From positions 1 to 7,462 of the forward strand of contig JAOUEZ010000061.1 of the NCBI GenBank assembly GCA_029858465.1: a stretch of DNA of 7,462 bases, written 5' to 3'. Positions 1 through 6,907 of this stretch are shown here, in pieces. Within the stretch, counting starts at the first letter, position 1. Every line of letters starts with the position of its first letter. Both the position numbers and the translations under genes were made by a program. This DNA is from Thermoplasmata archaeon (GTDB taxonomy: Archaea; Thermoplasmatota; Thermoplasmata; UBA10834; DTMW01). Under the pieces are notes generated by a model. The model saw nothing but the letters and a program-made list of their open reading frames with translations, ran no database searches and was not told where the DNA came from.

Positions 1-1194
1 GAGCAACGACACAGCGATAGCAATCACTGGAAGCAAGGCGGTCTCGAGCGCTATGGAAAAGCCCGTGATGATGGTAGTCGCAGGGCCGGTCTTGGAAGCC
101 TCCGCGATCTCCTTAACAGGTCTCCATTCCCCTGCCGTGTAATATTGAGTGATATAGACGATTACGATGCTGAGGATTATGCCGACGATCCCGGCGCCGA
201 AGAAATAGATGTATGATTCGCCGAGCATCTGCTGGGCGGCGATGAAGAAGACTATCATTGCAAGCGCGCATGCGACATAATATCCCCGGTTGAGTGCCTT
301 AACCGGCGCCTCGTTCTCGTTGCGCATCTTGACGAGCACCACGCCGGCCATGGCGGCGAATATTCCGAGCGCTCTTGCGACCAATGGGAAGAATATGAAT
401 CCGAGCGCCCATTCCGGATTTCCTGGAAGAGCATACCATATGGAGAATCCGAGCAGCATCGCGCCGATGTTTTCGGCGGCAGTTGATTCGAATAGATCGG
501 CGCCTCTTCCGGCGCAATCTCCTACATTATCCCCGACAAGGTCCGCGATGACTGCAGGATTTCTCGGGTCGTCCTCTGGGATGCCCGCCTCGATTTTCCC
601 GACAAGGTCGGCACCGACATCCGCAGCCTTCGTATAGATCCCGCCGCCGAGCTGGGCGAACAGTGCTGCAAAGCTCGCGCCGAACGCATACCCTACAGCT
701 CCATTCAGAGAGACGTTGATATCGAACCCAAGCAAGAGCCTATAAGAATAGAATATCCCCGCGACTCCGATAAGGCTCAGGGCTACGACCATGAATCCTG
801 AGACCGCCCCGCCCCTGAACGAGGTCGTGAGCGCCTCGCTCAAAGATCTCCTTGCGGCGCTCGCGGTCCTAATATTCGATTTAACAGAAACGTACATGCC
901 TATAAATCCTGACAATGCTGAGCAGAAAGCTCCGAGAAGGAATGCCACACCGACCCAAGGCTTCGGATCGATGAGAGCCATAATGATAGCACCAAGAATG
1001 ATGCTCACAACAGCGATCGTCTTGTACTGTCTCGCCAGATAAGCCATTGCCCCCTCCCGAATAGCCTCTCCGATGGCGAACATTTCGGGCGACCCAGTGT
1101 CTTTCTTAAGGACGTATCTGGTCAAGAGCGCGGCGAAAGCTATTGCGATAATGCTAGCTATTGGCACTAATATTACAAGATCAGGGTCTGCCAT
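1..1194 (-). CDS. hppA: Membrane-bound ion-translocating pyrophosphatase (M-PPase), 5' part; 3' end outside window
   Basis: This integral membrane enzyme hydrolyses pyrophosphate to two phosphates and pumps H+ (or Na+) across the membrane, recovering energy from PPi made in biosynthesis. The 398 visible codons start at ATG 1194 (MADPDLVILV) and stay open to the window edge, against roughly 650-800 residues for the family. Many hydrophobic segments are visible. The substrate-binding signatures are intact: GGGIYTKAADVGADLVGK at about residues 183-200, EDDPRNP at 207-213, and DLVGDNVGDCAGRGADLFES at 218-237. These carry the Asp/Lys residues that in this family bind Mg-PPi. The usual DNVGDNVGDCAG reads DLVGDNVGDCAG here, with Leu for the first Asn. 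The residue that distinguishes K+-dependent from K+-independent enzymes lies further toward the C terminus, outside the window, so the ion and K+ class cannot be called. GGGTG at 1201-1205 (minus) sits 6 nt before the start and supports it. The gene is divergent from the coiled-coil gene at 1442. Confidence 0.97.
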   Translation of the reverse strand, partial: MADPDLVILVPIASIIAIAFAALLTRYVLKKDTGSPEMFAIGEAIREGAMAYLARQYKTIAVVSIILGAIIMALIDPKPWVGVAFLLGAFCSALSGFIGMYVSVKSNIRTASAARRSLSEALTTSFRGGAVSGFMVVALSLIGVAGIFYSYRLLLGFDINVSLNGAVGYAFGASFAALFAQLGGGIYTKAADVGADLVGKIEAGIPEDDPRNPAVIADLVGDNVGDCAGRGADLFESTAAENIGAMLLGFSIWYALPGNPEWALGFIFFPLVARALGIFAAMAGVVLVKMRNENEAPVKALNRGYYVACALAMIVFFIAAQQMLGESYIYFFGAGIVGIILSIVIVYITQYYTAGEWRPVKEIAEASKTGPATTIITGFSIALETALLPVIAIAVSLL

Positions 1195-1242
1195 TCAATA
1201 CACCCATCCGATTATTTTATTTCAGCCGGCCGATTACTGTGC

Positions 1243-1251
1243 TTATATAAA
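1243..1251 (-). promoter_or_regulatory. Candidate TATA box of the pyrophosphatase gene
   Basis: Read on the minus strand this is TTTATATAA, a good archaeal TATA box. Transcription would start about 25 nt downstream, near 1221, giving a leader of about 27 nt that contains the GGGTG ribosome-binding site. The element is nearly symmetrical, so it could also be read on the plus strand toward 1270, but a plus-strand transcript from here would have a 170-nt leader before the preferred start at 1442. Confidence 0.55.
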
Positions 1252-1401
1252 TGGATAACTGTGGTTTTCCTAAATAGATTCGAATTTTAACGATGTTCCT
1301 GGCATGAATTTTTCAAGCTTGAAGGAAACCCGGATTTCCAATGAAGCTCCGTTGATGCTGTACATAGCTGTACTATCGTTGATTGAACTGGTTACCAAAC
1401 T

Positions 1402-1438
1402 CTTATATGTCCAGATATTCATTTTTGGATTTGGTGAG
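1402..1438 (+). promoter_or_regulatory. Candidate TATA box and ribosome-binding site that decide the start at 1442
   Basis: CTTATATG at 1402-1409 is a TATA-like element whose expected start point (about 25 nt downstream) falls near 1431. GGTGAG at 1433-1438 matches the archaeal anti-Shine-Dalgarno sequence and lies 3-4 nt before ATG 1442. Together they favour ATG 1442 over the in-frame ATG at 1304, which has no Shine-Dalgarno match. The predicted leader is very short (about 10 nt), with the ribosome-binding site almost at its 5' end, so the TATA part is less certain than the ribosome-binding site. Confidence 0.5.
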
Positions 1439-1441
1439 CGA

Positions 1442-2176
1442 ATGGCAGATTCCGGGTCTTCAGGTGGAACGAAGAAGCAGACCGATCAAGATAGAGAGAA
1501 GACGCTGGAGGAGCTGAAGGCGCTTCGCCAGAAAAGATTAGACTCAGGCAAGTCTACCCAATCTCCCAGTTTTAAGACCGACTCCAAGCCCGCAATTGCC
1601 CCGCAGAAAAACTCAACCAACCTGAAATCCGTGGGGCTCGACATCTCACAGGCAAGGGAACAGGATGACGAAGCCGCAATCACGGCAATAAGGGCCTCAC
1701 GAATGCAGGCCGAGGCATATCACGATATTACAAAACTGCGGAAGCAGGCTAACTTGCACGAACATAAATCGGCAAAGTTCCTGACGAAATCAAAATCATA
1801 TGACACAAAAGCTCAACGAGCGATAACGCGAGCAATCCAAAACAGAAAAAAGGCTGTAAGCTGCAGGGAGAACATCAAGGATTATGAAACCAGGATGAAG
1901 GATCTACAAGGCGAGATGAAGTCTGCGGCCACGGAGGATACTGGCAGGAGCCCAGAGAAGGTCAGCCTGAGCATTGCAAAACAGGATAAGAAGATAGCCT
2001 CTCTGCAGGAGAAGGCGATGAAATACGAGGCGAAGGCCGCGATGCTCAATGAGAAGGCAGCTATGTACAAGACGAAATCCGCTTTCAATCTTGAACAGAG
2101 CAAGATACACAATGCCGAGGTCAAGAATTTCACGAAGAGAGCGGACAAATTGGAGCAATTGAGTGGCCAAGATTAA
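1442..2176 (+). CDS. Lysine-rich heptad-repeat coiled-coil protein, function unknown
   Basis: I do not recognise a family. From ATG 1442 (MADSGSSGGTKKQ) it is 244 residues and very rich in Lys, Ala, Glu, Ser and Gln. Residues 1-70 are polar and probably disordered, with a short charged helix around 19-35 (EKTLEELKALRQKR). From about residue 75 it is almost all predicted helix. Two blocks follow a clear seven-residue pattern with Lys and Ala/Ser at neighbouring positions and Tyr/Leu later: residues 101-156 (eight heptads, such as TKSKSYD) and 190-238 (seven heptads, such as EKAMKYE, EKAAMYK). A linker containing DTGRSPEK separates them. Starting instead at ATG 1304 would add 46 residues with a hydrophobic stretch (MLYIAVLSLIELVTKLLYV) resembling a membrane helix; the GGTGAG before 1442 argues against this. 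The sensor gene begins 52 nt downstream on the same strand with no obvious promoter, so co-transcription is likely. A scaffold or nucleic-acid-associated role is possible but unproven. Confidence 0.8.
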   Translation: MADSGSSGGTKKQTDQDREKTLEELKALRQKRLDSGKSTQSPSFKTDSKPAIAPQKNSTNLKSVGLDISQAREQDDEAAITAIRASRMQAEAYHDITKLRKQANLHEHKSAKFLTKSKSYDTKAQRAITRAIQNRKKAVSCRENIKDYETRMKDLQGEMKSAATEDTGRSPEKVSLSIAKQDKKIASLQEKAMKYEAKAAMLNEKAAMYKTKSAFNLEQSKIHNAEVKNFTKRADKLEQLSGQD

Positions 2177-2228
2177 TTGCCGATAAGCGCTATTCTTTGC
2201 TACATTCCAAAAGCAAATCTCTCAAGGG

Positions 2229-4721
2229 ATGCAATCGATGGCTGTTGGTGAGGTTAAGGATGAAAGTCAGCTCGAGTCCGTTCTCGACTCTTCGGAAAAC
2301 ATAGTGGTCATCCTGGACGGCGCAGGGAAGATTATCCGCATTTCCAGGGGAGTCAAGACCGTTCTCGGGTACGACGAGAGCGATCTCGCTGGGGCGAACA
2401 TCATGACGATGGTCCCTATCGATAGGAGGGACTGGATGTCGGCCATCTCCAAGAGGGCGAAAGAAGACGGCGCTGTCCCCGATATCTTCATACATTGGAA
2501 GACGAAGGACGGACGGCGCCTGATAACGAAGTCCACCATGAGGTCAGTGGTCAATTATCAGCATGAGGTGGTGGGGATGATAATTGCCGAGGAGGCCGCG
2601 CCCAGCAGGGAGACAAGCTGGGTGATGACGCCCGACCAAGCCATGCAGCTGCTGCATGCCTCCGAGATAGCCATCGTAGTGACGGACCTGAGCGGGAACA
2701 TTATATCGTTCAGCTCTGGCGCGGAAAAGCTCACCGGACTTTCTGCCACCCAAGTTGTCGGATCCAGCATTGGAAGAGTATTCCTCGATCGAAGCGCGAT
2801 AAGCAACATCACGACCAAGGGGCTGAGGGACGGCAAGGTCGAGGATTTCCCGACGGTAATAACCACAGCGGACGATAAAAGACTCGAGGTATCGGTCTCC
2901 CTCTCTGTTCGGAGGAACCCGAGCGGAGCCGCAGTAGGATTCTCCTTCATGATGTTCGACATCTCCAAAAGAATGGAGATGGAGCACGAACTCGAGCTGA
3001 GGGCTGAGAGGCTGCGCCTCGTCAATTCTATCGCGACGAAAATCCGGTCGGGAAAAAGTCTGAACGACATATATCTGGCTGCAAGAGAGGGGATCTCCAA
3101 GATAGTGAAATTCGATTCTATGACAATAATGATCATCTCGGCACCAGATGATACACCGAGAATAAGCTCCTTTGAGGGAGATCACCCCGACTGGTTCGGC
3201 ATTGAAAAGGCGATTTCTACTTCGGATGGAGCGCTCGGCAAGGCGCTCACAGAGAAAAGACCTGTCCTATACATACCGCAAGAGCTGGGTGAATCGTTAA
3301 AGAAAGACATTCCGCCCGATCAATTCGCTATCGGCCTGGCAGTGCCTCTATTTGCGGGAGACAGAGAACTCGGGATCCTTAATCTTACAACTTCTATTGA
3401 GGATGCGTTCGGCGCGATGGAGATGGATTTGGTGACGCTAATTGCCGGACACATTGCTCTTGCGGTCGAGGCGACCAGACTTTTCAGCGCGCTCATGGAG
3501 AACATCAACATCCAGACGGTGCTGATAGAGACGAGCACCGCGGTGCGGTCGGAGACAAATCTCGAGAATGCCTACCGGACCGCTGCCTCAAAGGCGCAGG
3601 AACTCGTTTCCAGCACGAATGTCGCACTTTACATGCTGGAAAGTGGCGCCCTGACGCTCGTGACTTGCAATTTCGATATCAAAGATGAATTCCCAGCTAA
3701 ACTTGCAAAGGAGGATTTATCCTCCGCCTCAAGTTATTTCTTCGGAAACGGGAAAGAGCTGATCACGGATGTGTCGGGGTACGAGTATGCATCTGATCTT
3801 GAGAAGAAGAATTTCATCAGCATCGCGATGACGGAGCTCGTCGGAAGAACGGGCCCTATGGGATTGATATATGCCGCAAGAAAGAAGGGCGAGACGCCGT
3901 TCACACCTTATGAAGCCGAACTGATGAACCTTTTCGGCAACCATCTATCACCCTCCCTCGAGAACGCCCAACTCTTCGAAGACACAAGGAAGAGCGAGGT
4001 AATGGCCAGAGAAGCCCTTGAATCCGAGCGCAGGACCCAGGAGGCGCTGCACTTCATCCTCGACATGTTCGCACACGACTCCCAGAATCAAATACAGGGC
4101 ATTCTCGGATATCTTGAGCTCATAGGAAGGTCCGATGTCCCGGCAGAGGTCCAGAGCTACATCGAGAAGGCCATCAGGCAGGTGAGGGCCGGCTCGTACT
4201 TGATTTCCGGGACTGCTCATGTGTTCAGGAACATCGACATGCGGAAGGAAAAAAGGTCCACAAATGAGATAATTAGAGCTCTGGAAGATGCGCTCCGGCG
4301 TTTCTCAATGGTCTTCTCGAATGTCGAGATAAAGAGTAAAATGCCAGCACTGGATGAAAAGGAGTCCGATGTGGACGTGTTGCTCTCAGAATTGTTCTTC
4401 CACCTGGTGAGAGTCATGCACAGGGCGTCAGCATACCCGGAGATTGAGATAGAGCTCTCGAAGGCTGATGACGACTCGAAGATATTGATAGATTTCAGCA
4501 TAGAGAAGGGGTCTGCCGGCAAGAACATCCTGAAGAATTTGAGAGAAGAAAAACAGCCTGAGATAGGCCAGACAAGCACTATGCAGCTCGATCCTTTCCT
4601 TGTTCGCCTTCTCGGGGAGATCTATGACGCAAGAATCAATACCGTCGATAAGGAGGATTCAGAGGGGAATCCTGAAACGGTCTGCACCATCGAATTCCAA
4701 TTGAACTCCAGACCTCAATGA
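2229..4721 (+). CDS. PAS-PAS-GAF-GAF sensor protein with HisKA-like H-box and degenerate ATPase domain
   Basis: This is an 830-residue, probably cytoplasmic signal sensor with no membrane segments. Domains in order: PAS 1 at about 12-122 (ENIVVILDGAGKI), PAS 2 at about 136-248 (EIAIVVTDLSGNI, ending in DISKRMEME), a helical linker, GAF 1 at about 262-418, GAF 2 at about 430-585, a coiled linker, then a histidine-kinase dimerisation helix at about 605-665. The H-box is FAHDSQNQIQG, with candidate phospho-acceptor His616. It resembles the HDxxN H-box of many archaeal sensor kinases. The C-terminal 150 residues sit where the ATPase domain should be and end in a typical final strand (TVCTIEFQL). 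However, both N-box Asn positions appear replaced (ELFFHLVRVM, 721-730), the DxGxG loop reads DFSIEKG, and no glycine-rich lid is seen. It may be a pseudokinase or be phosphorylated by a partner. ATG 2238 is an alternative start, since AAGGG at 2224-2228 is better spaced for it. The gene converges on the winged-helix gene. Confidence 0.93.
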   Translation: MQSMAVGEVKDESQLESVLDSSENIVVILDGAGKIIRISRGVKTVLGYDESDLAGANIMTMVPIDRRDWMSAISKRAKEDGAVPDIFIHWKTKDGRRLITKSTMRSVVNYQHEVVGMIIAEEAAPSRETSWVMTPDQAMQLLHASEIAIVVTDLSGNIISFSSGAEKLTGLSATQVVGSSIGRVFLDRSAISNITTKGLRDGKVEDFPTVITTADDKRLEVSVSLSVRRNPSGAAVGFSFMMFDISKRMEMEHELELRAERLRLVNSIATKIRSGKSLNDIYLAAREGISKIVKFDSMTIMIISAPDDTPRISSFEGDHPDWFGIEKAISTSDGALGKALTEKRPVLYIPQELGESLKKDIPPDQFAIGLAVPLFAGDRELGILNLTTSIEDAFGAMEMDLVTLIAGHIALAVEATRLFSALMENINIQTVLIETSTAVRSETNLENAYRTAASKAQELVSSTNVALYMLESGALTLVTCNFDIKDEFPAKLAKEDLSSASSYFFGNGKELITDVSGYEYASDLEKKNFISIAMTELVGRTGPMGLIYAARKKGETPFTPYEAELMNLFGNHLSPSLENAQLFEDTRKSEVMAREALESERRTQEALHFILDMFAHDSQNQIQGILGYLELIGRSDVPAEVQSYIEKAIRQVRAGSYLISGTAHVFRNIDMRKEKRSTNEIIRALEDALRRFSMVFSNVEIKSKMPALDEKESDVDVLLSELFFHLVRVMHRASAYPEIEIELSKADDDSKILIDFSIEKGSAGKNILKNLREEKQPEIGQTSTMQLDPFLVRLLGEIYDARINTVDKEDSEGNPETVCTIEFQLNSRPQ

Positions 4722-4731
4722 TGATCCTGGT

Positions 4732-5073
4732 TCAACCGTATATCCTGAATGTCTGAGGTATCTCAGAGGATTTCAGCTTCAGGATGCAGCTAAGACCACC
4801 CATACCAAGAATCACTGACATCTGCTCGATGTTCGAGACATATTTCTTGGAATAATTGGTACTATAACTGCTCTGAGCCCCTCTGCTGATCTCGTTGAGG
4901 AGCTGAGCATCAATCAATGTCTTCAGCTTCCTGTAGCATACCGAGTGCGGGATGTGAAGCTCGCTTCCTATTTGGGATGCGGTCATAGGTTTCTTCGCGG
5001 TCAATTTCAATATATCGGCCGACTGGTCGTCGAGGATCAATCTAATCCTTTCGAAGGCGTCCATAATTACCAC
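4732..5073 (-). CDS. Winged-helix (ArsR-like) transcriptional regulator
   Basis: This 113-residue protein is a probable DNA-binding regulator. Residues 9-28 form a first helix (ERIRLILDDQSADILKLTA). Residues 31-40 (TASQIGSELH) and 45-58 (VCYRKLKTLIDAQL) form a helix-turn-helix with the usual IPHS turn, and residues 59-75 (NEISRGAQSSYSTNY) fit a beta wing. This layout matches archaeal ArsR/HTH_20-like wHTH proteins. Cysteines occur only at 46 and 96, so no metal-binding CxC motif is visible. The C-terminal 35 residues are moderately hydrophobic and may dimerise. The start is either GTG 5073, with AAGGT about 5 nt upstream, or ATG 5064 (MDAFERIRLIL); I keep GTG but am unsure. No TATA box lies in the 49-nt gap from the zinc-ribbon gene upstream, so both are probably one transcript. 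The 3' end faces that of the sensor gene across 10 bp. Its target is unknown; the palindromes at 5833-5878 are candidates. Confidence 0.88.
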   Translation of the reverse strand: MVIMDAFERIRLILDDQSADILKLTAKKPMTASQIGSELHIPHSVCYRKLKTLIDAQLLNEISRGAQSSYSTNYSKKYVSNIEQMSVILGMGGLSCILKLKSSEIPQTFRIYG

Positions 5074-5122
5074 ATCTTACCTTTCCCCCATCCTGATTGC
5101 ACTGGGCACCGCAAGGCACCCA

Positions 5123-5755
5123 TCAGATACCTCCATCGTCGAGAATGAACTCCCCGAATTTGTTCCGGTTGCTGTTCTTCTCAATGTATTCTATCTTCCC
5201 TGATTCCACATCTAGATGCATGAATACCAGGCGCTTCGTGGGCATGATCGGCTGAACCTTATTGTCCTTAGAGGACTGCTTGAAAATGGTACCGCAGCTG
5301 ACGCAGCAGCCCTTCCCCGTTCTAGAATAGGATCCGCATACAGGACAGACAGTCCTGGGCTTCCTTGCTTTTGCGGCCTTGTCTGCATCGACATCGCTTT
5401 TAATCGTCTTCTGTACCTGGATGACCCTGGTCATCTCGCCGCCGCATAACGGGCAGTTGTCGAACGGGATATCAAGCGTAAGTGTGCAGTTCTGGCATTC
5501 AAATAGATAGTTCTGTCCCTCTTCGGGAGGCGCAATCAAATCGCCGGTGATCTCGAATTTCTGCTTGATGGTCTGCTCCAGTTTCTTATGGCTGTCCTGA
5601 TCGTCCTTAGCCTTGCGATGGGAGCCTGAATTCCTTTTAAAAGAGAATCCTATCTTGCCTGCACGATGCGTTTTGCTTTTTGATTTCTCAGATACTCCAC
5701 CAGCAGAACTTGGGTGCGGAGTCCGCGATTTCCTCTTTCTTGAATGGATGATCAT
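5123..5755 (-). CDS. Double zinc-ribbon protein with basic N-terminal tail, function unknown
   Basis: This 210-residue protein has two putative zinc ribbons and no family I can name. Residues 1-66 are strongly basic and low in complexity (RKRKSR, KSKSKTHR, SFKRNSGSHRKAK), as in nucleic-acid-binding tails. Ribbon 1 is CQNC...CPLC with Cys 87, 90, 101 and 104. Ribbon 2 is CPVC...CVSC with Cys 137, 140, 151 and 154, plus an extra Cys150. The C-terminal part (about 172-207) looks like a small beta unit (KRLVFMHLDVESGKIEYIEK). Such pairs of ribbons occur in archaeal RNA- or DNA-binding and protein-interaction proteins, so a regulatory role is an inference. ATG 5755 has no good Shine-Dalgarno match and no later Met precedes the first ribbon, which suggests a leaderless or short-leader transcript. 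TGA ends it 49 bp before the winged-helix gene, a probable operon partner. Confidence 0.85.
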   Translation of the reverse strand: MIIHSRKRKSRTPHPSSAGGVSEKSKSKTHRAGKIGFSFKRNSGSHRKAKDDQDSHKKLEQTIKQKFEITGDLIAPPEEGQNYLFECQNCTLTLDIPFDNCPLCGGEMTRVIQVQKTIKSDVDADKAAKARKPRTVCPVCGSYSRTGKGCCVSCGTIFKQSSKDNKVQPIMPTKRLVFMHLDVESGKIEYIEKNSNRNKFGEFILDDGGI

Positions 5756-5820
5756 CCTTAGAATAACTGGAGAATCGATAGATAAACCGCTTTCGTCTCG
5801 GTAATCAGCATTGATAACCC

Positions 5821-5830
5821 GTATAAATGC
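5821..5830 (-). promoter_or_regulatory. Candidate TATA box of the zinc-ribbon/winged-helix operon
   Basis: Read on the minus strand, this is GCATTTATAC. The expected transcription start is near 5799, giving a leader of about 43 nt to ATG 5755. The first palindrome (5833-5847) abuts its upstream side, where the TFB recognition element would be. A competing element at 5779-5788 is possible. Confidence 0.4.
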
Positions 5831-5832
5831 AA

Positions 5833-5878
5833 CTGAATTAAAATCAGGATTGATATCGATTAATCAGTGGCAACTGAT
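5833..5878. promoter_or_regulatory. Two related palindromes, possible operator pair
   Basis: ATCAGT-GGCA-ACTGAT at 5863-5878 is a perfect 6-bp inverted repeat with a 4-nt spacer. CTGAATTAAAATCAG at 5833-5847 is a second palindrome sharing the CTGA/TCAG halves, with one mismatched pair. Their centres are about 30 bp apart, roughly three helical turns. They lie directly upstream of the TATA box of the zinc-ribbon/winged-helix pair, so autoregulation by the winged-helix protein is a reasonable but untested idea. Confidence 0.35.
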
Positions 5879-6037
5879 ATGCCAGTCTGCAATCAGGTTT
5901 GGGCAGCTCATTCAAGACGACGGATGAAAAAGAGATTGAAAAATAGAACTCACAAATATATTCCAGCGTATAGAAAGAGTTATTAATCGGTATCTTTTTA
6001 GCCGTTTCACGACTTGTAATATCGGACTGGTAATTTA

Positions 6038-6907
6038 ATGACTGAGTTGTTGGGCACCCTTGAGGAGAAGAGGGCCGAGCAAAATACTGAGGCTGAAAAG
6101 CACAGGAGGCTCCGCGACGAACTCAATGAAGAGACTCGCAACTGGGTCGAGAAAAGGGACATGCTCAACGCCGACGTCAGGGAAAGGATAGAGAAGGCCA
6201 ACGACCACAGGGAACACCGGGACAGGCTCAATATAGAGGTCAGGGAGGCAAAGGCACTCAGGGACACACTCAATAGGAGCGTCGTCGAGCTCAGCGAAAA
6301 GCTGAACCAGCAGAAGAGGGAGAAGATGCCCCAAGGAGGCCTTCCGTTAAGGAAGCTCAGGGCACAGCTCAGGGCGCTAGAGAAAAAGCATATGACATCG
6401 GTCCTCACCCCTGATAAGGAAAGAGCCCTAGTGGATGAGATCGGGGAGCTTTCTTCCAAAATACGTGACATGGAGAAGGAGTTCGATCAGTTCGATGAGA
6501 TTAAGCAACTGGAAAAGCAGCTGAAGGATTCGAAGAAGCAGGCGGAGGCGACGCACAAGAAGGTCTCCGAGCTGGCGGAGAAGGCGCAGATCGAGCACGA
6601 TGAGATGGTCGCACTCTTCGAGGAGGCTGACAATCTGAGAAAGGAGGCTGACAATGCGCAAGAGAAATTCATTGAGGCGAAATTGAAGGCTGATGATGAG
6701 CATCGAAAGCATATCGAGCACATCAAGCAGGTCCATGACTACGACAAAATACTCTCTGGCATGCGGCAGAAATTGCGGAAATCGAGGAAGGAGAAGGAAG
6801 ACGATTCAGCTCGAAAGGAAGCAGAGGAGATATTCGACAAGTTCAAATCCGGAGAGAAACTGAGCACCGACGATCTGATGATTCTTCAGAAATCTGGCTA
6901 TTTATAG
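6038..6907 (+). CDS. COG1340-type archaeal coiled-coil protein
   Basis: This 289-residue protein is nearly all alpha-helical, highly charged and free of Cys. I assign it to the uncharacterised archaeal coiled-coil family COG1340, whose members are often mislabelled phosphoserine phosphatase. Residues 10-95 are a long coiled coil with four RDxLN motifs (26-30, 40-44, 61-65, 75-79). Residues 96-125 (MPQGGLPLRKLRAQLRALEKKHMT) break the coil with a Gly/Pro turn and probably form a hairpin tip. Residues 130-260 are a second coiled coil that could fold back on the first. The tail EEIFDKFKSGEKLSTDDLMILQKSGYL (from about 263) is the recognisable family C terminus. ATG 6038 is the only start, because TAA at 6017-6019 closes the frame upstream. 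The Shine-Dalgarno match is weak (GGT at 6029-6031). The stop is TAG, the only one among the complete genes here. No enzymatic motif is present; the role is unknown. Confidence 0.9.
   Translation: MTELLGTLEEKRAEQNTEAEKHRRLRDELNEETRNWVEKRDMLNADVRERIEKANDHREHRDRLNIEVREAKALRDTLNRSVVELSEKLNQQKREKMPQGGLPLRKLRAQLRALEKKHMTSVLTPDKERALVDEIGELSSKIRDMEKEFDQFDEIKQLEKQLKDSKKQAEATHKKVSELAEKAQIEHDEMVALFEEADNLRKEADNAQEKFIEAKLKADDEHRKHIEHIKQVHDYDKILSGMRQKLRKSRKEKEDDSARKEAEEIFDKFKSGEKLSTDDLMILQKSGYL

Larger units (their letters stand above)
5756..6037. other. Divergent intergenic region between zinc-ribbon and coiled-coil genes
   Basis: This 282-nt AT-rich stretch should carry promoters for both directions. 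For the minus-strand gene, TATA-like elements read GCATTTATAC (5830-5821) and GGTTTATCTA (5788-5779). The second would give an essentially leaderless mRNA. For the plus-strand gene, AAATATAT at 5954-5961 and CTTTTTAG at 5994-6001 are possible, the second giving a leader of about 15-20 nt. AATCAG recurs four times between 5802 and 5896. No convincing gene was found in it. Confidence 0.5.

Noticed and set aside
290..1258. Plus-strand ORFs at 290-637, 791-1042 and 1073-1258
   Set aside because: The minus strand is continuously open across this region with conserved pyrophosphatase motifs; these frames are antisense shadows.
2544..3185. Long minus-strand ORFs (213 and 192 codons) opposite the sensor gene
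   Set aside because: They lie opposite the PAS2/GAF1 coding sequence, have unlikely composition and no start signals. The plus-strand reading has clear domains.
5879..5986. A 35-codon ORF (MPVCNQVWAAHSRRRMKKRL...) in the intergenic region
   Set aside because: It has no Shine-Dalgarno match, overlaps the probable promoter zone of the COG1340 gene and starts right at the palindrome. A frame this short is expected by chance.
6007..6736. Minus-strand Ser/Leu-rich ORFs opposite the COG1340 gene
   Set aside because: Ser/Leu-rich translation is the expected antisense of Glu/Lys-rich coiled-coil coding DNA; no start signals.
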